A DNA stretch of 64,000 nt from Ovis canadensis (lineage: Eukaryota > Chordata > Mammalia > Artiodactyla > Bovidae): positions 44,500,001-44,564,000 of the forward strand of contig NC_091249.1 in the NCBI RefSeq assembly GCF_042477335.2, written 5' to 3'. Positions 1 to 14,800 of this stretch are shown in pieces (within the stretch, counting starts at the first letter, position 1; the number at the start of each line of letters is the position of its first letter). Under the pieces are notes generated by a model. The model did not search any database, was not told the DNA's origin, and saw nothing but the letters and a program-made list of their open reading frames with translations. The position numbers and the translations under genes are program-made.

Positions 1-255
1 GAAAGTCAGTTGTATTTAATATTACCATGAATATTATCTATTTTAAGAATTTATAAAATTTAGGAATTTAGAAAAAATGCAGAATTTTTTAGATATAAAA
101 AATTTTCAGGTAGTTTCCTACATTTGGAAGCATTTGAAAGGACATTTATAATGTAAAAGATCCTCAAAAGTTAAAAAAAATCATAAAAGTAAATAAACGA
201 ATGGCCATTTATTCAAATTATTTACTGAAAATGGCTTAAGTCATTTAATTCATAC
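1..255 (-). other. SRFBP1 intron 5, 5' end only
   Basis: A+T-rich intron sequence just past the exon 5 donor. I see no recognisable repeat or other feature in it. Confidence 0.7.
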
Positions 256-337
256 CTTTTAGCACATCAATTTTTTTCTTCAGAAGAGGGTGCACTGCTA
301 GTCTAGCAACTGCTCTTTCAGCAGCAGTCGAATCAGG
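256..337 (-). CDS. SRFBP1: SRFBP1 exon 5 (last exon in the window)
   Basis: 82 bases, 27 codons plus one base: [20 protein letters not shown] then KKIDVLK and a G. Acceptor ttgcag|CCT, donor AAAAG|gtatga. The sequence continues exon 4 in the same frame and matches the SRFBP1 family segment ending in a lysine-rich helix. It exits in phase 1, so exon 6, outside the window, must begin by completing a codon that starts with G. Confidence 0.95.
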
Positions 338-909
338 CTGCAAATTGAGATAATAAACACATGGGAATAAAAACTAACACTACCAAGAAGTGAATAAAAT
401 GCAACTCATTATAATTTTTGAAAGTTAAGAGTTAGGGAACAGAAATTTGTTAATATTCTAACTAGGTAACTCACCTGTATAATGCATTCTAAAGATAACA
501 TGTTGAAAAAAATACTACTGTTCTTGACAGTTAAAATTATGTAATCAATTAACAAATATTCTTTGAGTAATTAATATTGTTCCAGAATTGTGGTAGGCAT
601 CACGTGTGATATATTAAAAAGTGTAATATAGATCCTGCAGTCAGAGTTTGAAAATCTAGTACAGAATACTAAACTAACGTGAAAGAATCAAGTACCATAT
701 TAGTACTCAGCTGGCTGATACAATCCATGACTAATATAACGCCTGAAGTTCCATTTACCAGAGACCTAAAGTTATCAAATACTATATATTTTTATGTTCA
801 ATGACTAATACCACTATTTCATTCTCAGAACCTTTCACCAGTGCCTGGCTTATAGACAACACTTTGTAGATGTTTGATGATGACCAAATGGGATTATATA
901 CATATAATG

Positions 910-941
<32 letters not shown>

Positions 942-2782
942 ATACACATACACAAACATACAGACACACACACACATAGTATTTATTCACTGAGAAAATT
1001 CATAGTTCAGACTACTTTAAATAAATATCATCTGTGGTTGAAACTTCCAAATTTCTACCTCAAGCTCTAACTTGATCTCTGGACTCATATATCCAACTAC
1101 CTACTTGACATGTTAAAAGAAAATTCTGTGATTTTCTCCTGAAACTTTAAATCTTTTTCCATCTTATTAGATATAAGTTTAATTTTTCTGGTGGTTAAGG
1201 GCTAAAACTCATGATTCTTCCATTACGTTTCTCCTTTCTTCACAGCTCACGATAAATCCTTCAGCAAATGCTGTGATTTCGTCTGCAAAATCTATCCAGA
1301 ATCAGTCACTAATCACCATTTCTGCTTACTTCCTTTGACCAAATCACTAACACCTCTCACCTGGACCAACGCAGTAAGCCCATAACTGGTCATTCTCCAC
1401 TGGCTTTTGTTCTTCCACAGACTATTTTCCATATAGCAGTCACAGTGAAGTTTAAATGTAACCAGATCATGCTACTTCCTTATGGGTTCTTTTGAAAGCT
1501 TTACTGCCTTCTGATGCTTAAGCTATCCCTTTGCAAGTTCTTCTCTACTTGGCTGATCATTTCATTGTATTCAGGTCTCTGCTCAAATGTTATCTGAATT
1601 AACACAATACTTTTCATCACCATTTACTTCACATCACAAGAGGCAGGGACTTTGTCTTCCACATTCCTGTAGACCTAATGCCTAAAACAATAACTGATAA
1701 TAGCTGGTATTCAATAAACTCTCCCTGAAGCACGTAAAAATTCCACTAGTGTGTGAAAGCATAGCTATAAATTTTAAACAGCTTTATATTTACCCTCATT
1801 GTTAATAGCCCAATAAGGCTCTTTTCCTCCCAGTAATAAACACAGATGAGTACCTAAGGAAAAGCAAGATAATAACTTGAAACCTATTCTGTTTGGATAA
1901 TTTATCTAGGTAAAAATCACTCAGAAAACAACTTTAGACCTGGTGCAAATCCTGTGCTAGGATCACTTGTTGCCTAATTACCTTTTTTATCTTGGGTCAA
2001 ATGGTATTACCCTCAAATTTTATACCTAACAAGAAACTAAAAACGTGATCCTAGTTGGAAATAGGAACAAGGGCATTGCAGATATAATTAAGAGGACAGC
2101 ATACTGGTTTAGGATGGGGTTTAAATCTATTATGACCAGTGTCCTTATAAGGAAGACACTTGGATACAGAGACACAGGAGACAGAAAGTGAATAACACTG
2201 AAGTAAAGGTGGGATGTAGCCTCCCACAAGCCAAGCTGGAAGAAGCTACTGGCTCCACTAAATGAGGAAGGAAATAAAAAGAGTGAGGAAGGCATGGATA
2301 TGAGAAATAGGAAATCCAAATGCCCAGGATGGTGATGGGGAATTTAGATTTATATTCAGAATACCTAGTGTTATTAAATATCTTGAGACGATTTCAAAAA
2401 CCAATGAGGAATTTGGTTTTACACAGAGTACACAGACAAATCAACAAAATAAACATAAAAATTACAAACTATAAGTAGAAATATTATACAGAAAAACAAA
2501 AGTAATAAACATTCACTAAATGACTCATAGCCAAAATAACAATCACTAAATGTTCACCTCATCTAAATCTAACCCAAGCATATTAGGATGACAGAAGAGA
2601 TAAAGAGGGTACATATATGACCCAGAGGCTGAAGGAGGAAAGAGATCTAAATCCTTGTAAACCACAGCAGGAAGTCAATAGCTAGTGCTTAAAATGTATT
2701 AATATAAACATATTGATGTGGGGGTAAATTCCATAAGAATCACCTGTAACTGAAGGTGGGGGATGACTAACAGAGAACTGCC

Positions 2783-2845
<63 letters not shown>

Positions 2846-5800
2846 ATATCTGTAGAAGTATTTGATTTTCAAAATCAGTGGCTGGCAAACTAACTCATGT
2901 GCCAGTTTCTCACCTGCTATCTGCTTTTAAAAATAAAGTTTTACTGGAACATAAAACCAAATTCATTCATCTATGGCTGCATTATGTCACCATTGTATTG
3001 TTCAATAGTTGTGACAAAGATTGTAAGGCATAGAAAGCCTAAAATATTTACAATATGGTCCTTTATGGAACGAGTTAATGTTGCTCTATATTACATGCAA
3101 GAAGAATCTTCAGTGGGGATCAACCAAAAACTGATGAAAACAGAAAAAAAAAATTTTTTTTTTTAAGCAAGCTCATGATGTCTAAAACTTGAATTTAAAA
3201 CAGAAGCACTGCCCTGACAGTTCTGCTGCCAAATTGAGGCAATGGGTTATAGCCCTAAATGCAGTAAATGTTCTTCCTGAACTGTGATATAATAAGATAT
3301 TCTGGCGTAGTAGAAACAACTTGGTGCGCAATGCAGAGGCACTATTCTTAATCCTCAGGACTAATTCTATGTAAAAACACTTATATGTGAAAACAGTGAC
3401 AATGACAACAAACAACTAGTCCTGACAAAGGTTATACACACCACAAGGATCTTTCTTTACGTTACAAGGGAAAAGAATACATTCCAACAGCATCTGTTTT
3501 TTCTTTAATTGTTTCTTTCAGTATATTTTCCCTGCTGCTGCTGCTAAGTCGCTTCAGTCGTGTCCGATCTGTGCGACCCAATAGGCGGCAGCCCACTAGG
3601 CTCCCTTGTCCCTGGGATTCTCCAGGCAAGAACACTGGAGTGGGTTGCCATTTCCTGAAAAGTGAAAGTGAAGTCACTCAGTCGTGTTGGACTCTTCACA
3701 TCCATGGTATTTTCCAGGCAAGAGTACTGGAATGGGGTGCAAATTGCATTTTCCCTGGGTAGCTACTAAAAATTCAATTCACTTCAAAGAAAATTCCTGA
3801 TGATATATGAACAACTGTATCTGTAAAGCAGAAAAACTAGAAAGTAACTATTTTTATCATGTGAATTAATTTCACATGTTTTAGATAAGAAGTTCTGGGA
3901 ATCAAAAATAGATTTTGACTAATGTATTCATGTATAATTGTTCAAAGCTATATTTATTACTGTTACCAAATCTCTGTTTTGACAACTTGCAAAGAGTTTT
4001 AATGACCTGGGTGTTTTTCTTTCCAGAGCTAGCTGCATCTTTCCAGTTAAGTCAGAAAAAGTTTAAAAGAACAGTGGTAATACATGCATATCAAGTGTAG
4101 ATACTAAGTAACACTACCTTGACAAGAATCACTTTATCTTTGAATTTACTTAGCAATGCTACTTCTATGCTCTGGCTCTGGAAGATCTCTCAGAGTAATC
4201 TAACTTAGTGATCCAATTTCAGTATATTTTATTAAAAAAAAAAAAGCCCTAGAATATGATTTAAAATTGTACAATTACATATGACTTCTAATAAATGAAG
4301 AGTTATTCTTATTAGTTACATATCATTCTGTTTCACTGTATTTCTATGCTGCAACCTTTGCAGTGGACTTATTTGGGAAGAATACCAGGTTAATAAGAAG
4401 TGAGATTGAGTAAAAAAAGAGTCATTGTATTCCATAATCCTAGGGTTGGCATTCATACTAGTTGTTACAATTGGAGTTGTACAGTATATTGCTTATGTAC
4501 CCAAATGTAAGCAGTGAATTCAAACAAAAACATTAAGGCTTGAGTTGACAAGCTATAAAACTAATAAGTAGTTACTATAAAACTATAAAACTAATAAGTC
4601 TATAAAACTAATAAGGTCTATAAAACTAATAAGTAGTTACTAATCAGGTATGATTACATAACAATAAGTAGAATTATGTATATCACAGCTTTAGGTTTTG
4701 TGATTATATGCAATTTATGTTTTTAAAGAAAACAGTTAATGATATCAGCAAATAAAATTTTTATTATTCTTCTGAAGTACACTGTTGATGAGTAATTACT
4801 TAAAAATAAAGATGTATAACGAATTCTCATTCTTTGTGCTTCCTAGTTTGACAGCTAGTGTGCGATGACAAGCCCTGGTGGCTCAGATGGTAAAGAATGC
4901 AATGTGGGAGACCCAGGTTCGATCCCTGGGTCAGGAAGATCCCCTGGAGAAGGGAATGGCAACCCACTCCAGTGTTCTTGCCTGCAGAATTTCATGGACA
5001 GAGGAAGCTGGCTTGTTGAGGCAGTGTCCATACTATAGCAGTGTCCAGTACTATGAAGCAGTGTCCATGTTCTTAACAGTAGCTAGGATAAACACTACTC
5101 CTTTGGTAGGAATACAATTCTGCTTAAAAAAACATAAGGAGACGAATGGGTTTCTCTAATGCCAATCCTTTTCAAACTCTTTCAGAAAAAAAAAAAATGA
5201 AGGGAGAACATTATTAAAGTACCAAAATTCAGCAACCACCACCCTGATCAGTCAGCAGTCATAAATTTCAAGGTAAGACCCTCCACCAGCAAAAAGAATA
5301 AACTTGCTGCAGACTCAGATGATGGCTAGTACTTTTCAGCAATGTAGTATTTTTAAATAAAGGTATGCACATTTTTTTAGACATAATGCTATTATACATT
5401 TCATAGTCTACAGTAGTGCAAACATGACTTTTACATGCACTGGGAAACCAAAAATTTGTGTATTGTTTTATTGTGGTTATTTGCTTTACTGAGGTGGTCT
5501 GAAATTGAACACCCAGTATCCCCAAGGTATGCCAGCAGTTCTTAAATTGTTTGATTTGGATAAAGTCTTAGTTAAAAATATCAAATTTTATATATTACAG
5601 CAAACATTGAAATAAATTTATAAAATTTTCTAAGTAAAAAATTGTCAAATTTAACACTTTAAACCTTTCTTTAACTTTATTCTTCAGAAAGCAATTAGAA
5701 ATCATTCATTTAATTTTTTAAGTTCAAATTTTAACAAGAGATTAAAGAAGTAAACAGAATAGAGATCACAGATTTTATCAACAATTAAATTAACAGTATT

Positions 5801-8800
5801 GACTTGACTTCAAGACCACTTGGCCAGTTAGGAACAAGTGAGAACTCAAAGTCAGGTTTCTAAATTCAATCTGGTATTCTCAACAAGCTTTCTTCTGAAC
5901 TATTTCAAATAACTTTCCTTCATTTTGTGACTCAATTCCAAGCCACCCTCAAATCTTTTTGTAAAGAAATTAAATATAAACATAAAAACAAAAAGAGGCT
6001 TATTAATCAAGTGGGCTAAGTTCATACCTTTGGCAGTGTTTGGGGTATGTGCTGCAATAAGAGATATCTACATTTTCCTTAAGGCACTGAGGTTAAGTGT
6101 AGGAACTCACAAGAATACGTACAACAGTCCCTGAAATAAGGGACTTCCAATTCTTTATCTAACTTCCTTACTTCTTTCCCATCCCTTTTCCTTCCTCACT
6201 TAAGCTTCTCCCTCTTTAAATTTACATATATATATATATATAAATATAAATATATACAGCTAACAAAACACATACACTAGAGCAAAGTAATGCTCAAAAT
6301 TCTCCAAGCCAGGCTTCAACTGTATGTGAACCGTGAACTCCAGATGTTCAAGCTAGATGTAGAAAAGGCAGAGGGACCAGAGATCAAATTGCCAGCATCT
6401 ACTGGATCATTGAAAAAGCAAAAGAATTCCAGAAAAACATCTACTTCCGCTTTGTTGACTATGATAAAGCCTTTGGCTGTATCAGTTCAATTCAGTTCAG
6501 TTCAGTCGCTCATTTGTGTCTGACTCTTTGCGACCCCATGAATTGCAGTACGCCAGGCCTCCCTGTCCATCACCAACTCCCGGAGTTCACTCAGACTCAC
6601 GTCCATCGAGTCAGTGATGCCATCCAGCCATCTCATCCTCGGTCGTCCCCTTCTCCTGCCCCCAATCCCTCCCAGCATCAGAGTCTTTTCTAGTGAGTCA
6701 AATCTTCGCATGAGGTGGCCAAAGTATTGGAGTTTCAGCTTAGCATCATTCCTTCCAAAGAAATCCCAGGGCTGATCTCCTTTAGAATGGACTGGTTGGA
6801 TCTCCTTGCAGTCTAAGGGACTCTCAAGAGTCTTCTTCAATACCACAGTTCAAAAGCATCAAGTCTTCAGTGCTCAGCTTTCTTTACAGTCCAACTCTCA
6901 CATCCATACAGACCACTGGAAAAACCATAGCCTTGACTAGATGGACCTTTGTTGGCAAAGTAATGTCTCTGCTTTTCAATATGCTATCTAGGTTGGTCAT
7001 AACTTTTCTTCCAAGGAGTAAGTGTCTTTTAATTATACACCACAACAAACTGTGGAAAATTCTTCAAGAGATGGGAATACCAGACTACCTTACCCCTGCC
7101 TCCTGAGAAATCTGTATGCAGGTTAAGAAGCAACAGTTAGAACTGGAGATGGAACAACAGACTGGTTCCAAACTGGGAAAGGAGTATGACAAAGCTGTAA
7201 ATTGTCACCCTGCTTATTTAACTTATATGATGAGTACATCATGCAAAATGCCAGGCTGGATAAAGGACAAGCTGGAATCAAGACTGCTTGGAGAAATATC
7301 AATAACCTCTGATATACAGATGATACCACCCTTATAGCAGAAAGTGAAGAGGAACTAAAGAGCCTCTTGATGAAAGTGAAAGAGGAGAGTGAAAAAGCTG
7401 GCTTAAAACTCAATATTCAAAAAAGTAAGATCAGGGCATCCAGTCCCATCACTTCATAGCAAGTAGATGGGGAAACAATGAAAATTGTGACAGACTTTAT
7501 TTTCTTGGGGTCCACAATCACTGCAGATGGTGACTGCAGCCATGAAATTAAAAGATGCTTGCTCCTTGAAAGAAAAGCTATGACCAACCTAGACAGCACA
7601 TTAAAAAGCAGAGACATTAGTTTGCCAACAAAGGTCCGTCTAGTCAAGGCTATGGTTTTTCCAGTCATCATGTATGGATGTGAGAGTTGGATTATAAAGA
7701 AAACTAAGCACCAAAGAATTGATGCTTTTGAACTATGGTGTTGGCAAAGATTCAAGAGTCCCATGGACTGCAAAAGGGAACCAACCAGTCCATCCTAAAA
7801 GAAATCAGTCCTGAATATTCATCGGAAGGTCTGATGTTGAAGCTGAAACTCCAATAGGGAGGCCACCTGATGCTGGGAAAGACTGAAGGCGGGAGGAGAA
7901 GGGGACGACAGAGGATGAGATGTTTGGATGGCATCACCGACTTGATGGACATGAGTTTGAGCAAGCTCTGGGTGTTGCTGATGGACAGGGAGGCCTAGTG
8001 TGCTGCAGTCCATGGGGTCTCAAAGAGTCAGATGTGACTCAACTGAATGACTGATATATAAGTATACTTTATTATGTGAAGGTGAAAGGATACAAATATC
8101 ATCTCTTGAGGCTCAGAATCTTTCACTAATTTAAAAGTTTACAACAAATGCATAAACAACTAATCCAAAGCAGAACGTGATAAACTTCAGAAGAGAGACT
8201 GAAAATGTTGTGGAGGTTTATAGAAGAGTTAAAATATAGTCAAACATCTTAAATTTAAATAAAAATATTTTGAAGCTTAAAAGCTTCACTCTCTATTAAC
8301 AAATAGAGATTTGTTAATCTCTCTTCCACACCTGCAAGAAACAGTCATCACAATATTGGGAGATATGCAGGAAACCACAACTTTCCTTATTTGAAGTTGA
8401 CATAGTGTTTGCCTTGGAGCAGTCTCAGGAAACTGTGGTTTTCACACACCTCCAGTTTCTTCCATTTCAAATAAATTAAATAAAAAAGGGAAAACACCTC
8501 ATCTTTGAATGGAAAAATTTTATTTTGGCATATGGGTATTTCTGTGAACACAAAACATTTGGTGCTCAATTTTGAAAAGAATTTTGAGAATGTACATGTA
8601 AATATAAACGAGAGTCTAAAAGTGGAACAGCTCTCTTACATGCAATGTTCATTCCTTTGAAATGTTGTTGCCTTAGAGAAGAACTAACACCTATCTCTGC
8701 TCAAACTGTTCTAAAAAATTGCAGAGGGAGGAAAACTCCCAAACTCAGTCTATGAGGTCATCACCATCCTGATATCAAAACCAGACAACGATATCACAGA

Positions 8801-11800
8801 AAAGGAAAATTACAGGCTGATATCACTGATGAACATAGATGCAAAAATCCTCAACAAAGTTCTAACAGACAGAATCCAACAACACATTGAAAGGAACAAA
8901 CACCATTATCAAGTGGGGTTTACCCAAGGGATGCAAGGATTCTTCAATATATGCAAATAAATCAAAGTGATACACCATATTAACTGAAAAATAAAAACCA
9001 TATAATCATCTCAATAGATGCAGAGAAAGCTTCTGATAAAATTCAGCACCCATTTATAATAATAATAATAATAAAAAAACCTCTCCAGAAAATTTGCAGG
9101 AGGAATTTTTACCTCAACATAATAAAGGCCATACACAAGAAACCCACAGCAAACATTATTCTCAACAGTGAAAAACTAAAAGCTTTTCCTCTAAGATCAG
9201 GAACACTTACCACTATTATTCAATATAGCTTTGGAAATCCTGCTGCTGCTAAGTCGCTTCAGTTGTGTCTGACTCTGTGAGACCCCACAGACGGCAGCCC
9301 ACCAGGCTCCCCTGTCCCTGGGATTCTCCAGGCAAGAACACTGGAGTGGGTTGCCATTTCCTTCTCCAATGAAAGTGAAAAGTGAAAGTGAAGACACTCA
9401 GTCATATCTGACTCTCAGAGACCCCATGGACTGCAGCCTACCAGCCTCCTCTGTCCATGGGATTTTCCAGGCAAGAGTACTGGAGTGGGTGGCCACTAGC
9501 CACAGCAATTAAAGAAGAAAAAGGAATCCAGACTGGAAAACAAGTAAAACTCTCACTGTTTGCAGATGACATGATACTACACATAGAAAACCCTAAAAAT
9601 ACTGCAAAATAACTACTAGAGCTAATCAATGAATTTAGTAAAGTCACAGCATACAAAATCAATACACAGAAATCCCTCGCATTTCTATACACTAACAATG
9701 AAAAATCAGAAAGAGAAATTAAGGAAACAATCTCATTCACCTTTCCAACAAAAAGAATAAAACATCTAGGAATAAAATTACCTAAAGAAACAAAAGACCT
9801 ACATGCAGAAAATTATAAGACACTGATAAAGGAAACCAATAACTACACAAACAGATGGAGAAATCTACCATATTCTTGGATTGGAAGAATCAATATTGTC
9901 AAAATGACTGTACTACCCAAAGCAATCTACAAATCAATGCAATTCCTATCAAATTATCAATGGCATTTTTCACAGAACTAGAACTAAACATTTCACAATT
10001 TATATGGAAACACAAAAGACGACAAATAGCCAAAGCAATCATGAGAAAGAAAAACCAAGCTGGAGGTATCAACTTCCCTGACTTCAGACTATACTACAAA
10101 GTTACAGTCCTCCAAGACAGTATGGTACTGGCACAAAAACAGAAATATACACCAATGAAATAAGACAGAAATCCCACGGATAAACTCATGTATACATGAG
10201 CACCTTATTTTTGACAAAGGAGGCAAAAATATACAATGGAAAAAAGAAAACCTCTTCAAAAAGTGGTGCTGGGAAAACTGGTCAGATACATGTAAAAGAA
10301 TATAATTAGAACACTTCCTAACAACACATACAGAAATAAACTCAAAATGGATTAAAGACTTAAATGTTAAGACTAGAAACTATAATGCTCTTAGAGGAAA
10401 ACACAGGCAGTACTCTCTGACATAAATCACAGCAATATTTTCTCTGACCCACCTCCTTGATTAATGGAAATAAAACAAAAATAAACAAATGGGACCTAAT
10501 AAAACTTCAAAGCTTTTGCACAGCAAAGAAAGCCATAAACAAGATGAAAAGACAACTCTCAAAATGGGAGAAAATAACTGCAAATGAAGCAATGACAAAG
10601 GATAAGTCTCCAAAATATATAAGCAGCTCATACAACTCAATATCAGAAAAACTAACAACCCAATCAAAAATGGGCAGAAGACCTAAACAGACATGTCTCC
10701 ACAAACAAAATATAGAGGTGGCTAATAAACACATGAAAAGATGCTCTACATCACTTATTATTAGTGAAATGCAAATCAAAACTACAATGAGGCATCACCT
10801 CACACCAGTCAGATTGGTCACCACCAAAAAATCTACAATCAATGCTGGAGATGGTGTGGAGAAAAGGGCATCCTTCTGCATTATGGGAAACAGTATGGAC
10901 ATTCCTTAAAAAAACTATAAATAAATCTACCATATGTCCCAGCAATACCACTACTGGGCATATACCCTGAGAAGAACACAATTCTAAAAGACACATATAC
11001 CCCAATGTTCACTGCAACAATATTTATAATAGCTAGGACATGGAGAAGGAAATGGCAACCCACTCAGTGTTCTTGCCTGGAGAATCCCAGGGACGGGGGA
11101 GCCTGGTGGGCTGCCGTCTATGGGGTTGCACAGAGTCAGACATGACTGAAGCGACTTAGCAGCAGCGGCAGCAGGACATGGAAGCAAACTAGACGTCCAT
11201 CGACAGATGAATGGATAAAGAAGATGTGTTACCATAAATACAATGAAACATTCCTCAGCCATAAAGGGAACAAATTTGAGTCAGTTGTAGTGAGGAGGTG
11301 GATGAACTTAGAGCCTCTTACACGGAGTAAAGTAAGCCAGAAAGAGAAAAACAAGAATCATATATTAACACACATACATGGAATCTAGAAAAATGGTACT
11401 GAAAAACCTAGTACAGAATAGACTTGTGTCCACACTTGTTGTCTTGTATATATATTGATACTATCATGTGTATCATCTATCGTGTGTAAAACAGTTAATA
11501 GGAAATTGTTATAAATACAGGGAGCTCAGCCTGGTGGTCTGTGATGACCTAGAGGGATGGGTTGGAGTGAGTGGAGGGAGGCTCAAGAGGGAGGGTATAT
11601 ATATACACAATGATGTGTTGGTTTCTGCCAGAAGCAGCATGAACAGATTGTAATGTGCTGCTTATGGCAGAAACCGAAACATCATAGTAAAGCAGTTTTC
11701 CATCAGTTAAAAATTAGAAATCAAATTGACTAAAGGAACTCATACAGGTAGAAAGCTAGTAGCAGTACTTTTAACATTAACTCGACTTCAATTCTAGGTT

Positions 11801-14800
11801 TTACCTAAAGATAGAAATCATAGAGGATCCTGCTGTGATGTATGTCGGAGAGTGTTTTGCCTATGTTCTCCTCTAGGGGTTTTATAGTTTCTGGTCTTAC
11901 ATTTAGATCTTTAATCCATTCTGAGTTTATTTTTGTATATGGTGTTAGAAAGTGATCCAGTTTCATTCTTTGACAAGTGGTTGACCAGTTTTCCCAGCAC
12001 CACTTATTAAAGAGATTGTCTTTAATCCATTGTATATTCTTGCCTCCTTTGTCAAAGATAAGGGGTCCATATGTGTGTGGATTTATCTCTGGGCTTTCTA
12101 TTTTGTTTCATTGATCTATATTTCTGTTTTTGTGCCAGTACCTTACTGTCTTGATGACTGTAGCTTTGTAGTAGAGCCTGAGGTCAGGCAGGTTGATTCC
12201 TCTAGTTCCATTCTTCTTTCTCAAGATTGCTTTGGCTATTCAAGGTTTTTTTGTATTTCCATACAAATTGTGAAATTATTTGTTCTAGCTCCGTGAAAAA
12301 TACCATTGGTAGCTTGATAGGCATTGCATTGAATCTGTAGACTGCTTTGGGTAGTATACTCATTTTCACTATATTGATTCTTCTGATCCATGAACATGGT
12401 ATATTTCTCCATCTATTAGTGTCCTTTGATTTCTTTCACCAGTGTTTTATAGTTTTCTATATATAGGTCTTTAGTTTCTTTAGGTAGATATATTACTTAG
12501 TATTTTATTCTTTCTGTTGCAATGGTGAATGGAATTGTTTCCTTAATTTCTCTATTTTCTCATTATTAGTGTATAGGAATGCAAGGGATTTCCATGTGTT
12601 GATTTTATATCCTGCAATTTTACTATATTCATTGATTAGCTCTAGTAATTTTCTGGTGGAGTCTTTAGGGTTTTCTATGTAGAAGATCATGTCATATGTA
12701 AACAGTGAGAGTTTTACTTCTTCTTTTCCAATTTGGATTCCTTTTATTTCTTTTTCTGCTCTGATTGCTGTGGCCCAAACTTCCAAAACTATGTTGAACA
12801 GTAATGGTGAAAGTGGATACCCCTGCCTTTTCCTGACTTTAGGGGAAATGCTTTCAGTTTTTCACCATTGAGGATAATGTTTGCTGTGGGTTTGTCATAT
12901 ATAGCTTTTATTATGTTGAGGTATGTTCTTTCTATTCCTGCTTTCTGGAGTTTTTATCATAAATGGATGTTGAATTTTGTCAAAGGATTTCTCTGCATCT
13001 ATTGAGATAATCATATGGCTTTTATTTTTCAATTTGTTAATGTAGTGTATTACATTGATTGATTTGTGGATATTGAAGAATCCTTGCATCCCTGGGATAA
13101 AGCCCACTTGGTCATGGTGTATGATCTTTTCAATGTGTTGTTGGATTCTGATTGCCAGAATTTTGTTAAGGATTTTTGCATCTATGTTCATCAGTGATAT
13201 TGGCCTGTAGTTTTTTTTTTTTTTTGTGGCATCTTTGTCTGGTTTTGGCATTAGGGTGATGGTGGCTTCATAGAAACTTCATGGAAGTTTACCTTTCTCT
13301 GCAATTTTCCGGAAGAGTTTGAGTAGGATAGGTGTTAGCTCTTCTTGAAATTTTTGGTAGAATTCAGCTGTGAAGCCGTCTGGATCCGGGCTTTTGTTTG
13401 CTGGAAGATTTCTGTTTACAGTTTCAATTTCTGTGCTTGTGATGGCTCTGTTAAGATTTTCTATTTCTTCCTGGTTCAGTTTTGGAAAGTTGTACTTTTC
13501 TAAGAATTTGTCCATTTCTTCCACGTTGTCCATTTTATTGTCATGTAATTGCTGATAGTAGTCTCTTATGATCCTTTATATTTCTGTTATCTGTTGTGAT
13601 CTCTCCATTTTCATTTCTTATTTTATTGATTCCATGGAACCTAATTAAACTTAAAAGCTTCTGCACAACAAAGGAAACTATAAGCAAGGTGAAAAGACAG
13701 CCTTCTGAATGGGAGAAAATAATAGCAAATGAAGCAACTGACAAACAACTAATCTCAAAAATATATAAGCAACTCCTGCAGCTCAATTCCAGAAAAATAA
13801 ACAACCCAATCAAAAAATAGGCCAAGGAAGTAAATACACATTTCTCCAAAGAAGACATACAGATGGCTAACAAACACATGAAAAGATGCTCAACATCACT
13901 CATTATTAGAGAAATGCAAATCAAAACCACGATGAGGTACCATTTCACACCAGTCAGAATGGCTGTGATCCAAAAGTCTGCAAGCAGTAAATGCTGGAGA
14001 GGGTGTGGAGAAAAGGGAACCCTCTTACACTGTTGGTGGGAATGCAAACTAGTACAGCCACTATGGAGAAGAGTGTGGAGATTCCTTAAATAACTGGGAA
14101 CAGAACAATCGCACTACTGGGCATACACACCGAGGAAACCAGAATTGAAAGAGACATGTGTATCCCAATGTTCATCACAGCAGTGTTTATAATAGCCAGG
14201 ACATGGAAACAACCTAGATGTCCATCAGCAGATGAATGGATAAGAAAGCTGTGGTATATATACACAATGGAGTATTACGCAGCCATTAAAAAGAATACAT
14301 TTGAATCAGTTCTAATCAGGTGGATGAAACTGGAGCCGATTATACAGAGTGAAGTAAGCCAGAAAGAAAAAACACCAATACAGTATACTAATGTATATAT
14401 ATGGAATTTAAAAAGATGGTAACGATAACCCTGTATGCGAGACAGCAAAACAGACACAGATGTATAGAACAGTCTTTTGGACTCTGTGGGAGAGGGAGAG
14501 GGTGGGATGATTTGGGAGAATGGCATTGAAACATGTATAATATCATATATGAAACGAATGGCCAGTCCAGGTTCGATGCATGATATTGGATGCTTGGGGC
14601 TGGTGCACTGAGACGACCCAGAGGGATGGTACAGGGAGGGAGGAGGTGGGGGGTTCAGGATGGGGAACACATGTATACCTGTTGCAGATTCATGTTGATG
14701 TATGCCAAAACCAATACAATATTGTAAAGTAATTAACCTCCAATTAAAATAAATATTTATATTAAAAAAACTCAACATTCAAAAAACAAAAGAAAGATAG

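Larger units (their letters stand above)
8673..11722 (+). mobile_element. L1 LINE, 5' truncated (ORF2 RT domain to 3' end)
   Basis: Starts within ORF2 near the RT domain ([29 protein letters not shown]), continues through an intact-looking FADD box at about 9556-9570, the C-terminal region ([21 protein letters not shown]) and the 3' UTR. Interrupted by two SINEs (9241-9495, 11045-11172). An (ATA)n run sits at 9057-9072. The frame is broken repeatedly, so it is inactive. Confidence 0.85.

Noticed and set aside
2786..2846. Regular repeat considered as an array of spaced repeats (CRISPR-like)
   Set aside because: Simple dinucleotide microsatellite; no spacers. No CRISPR array is expected or seen in this mammalian DNA.
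4871..4930. tRNA gene with intact B box
   Set aside because: The A and B boxes belong to the tRNA-derived head of a Bov-tA SINE; there is no foldable 3' half of a tRNA. The same holds for the other Bov-tA heads.
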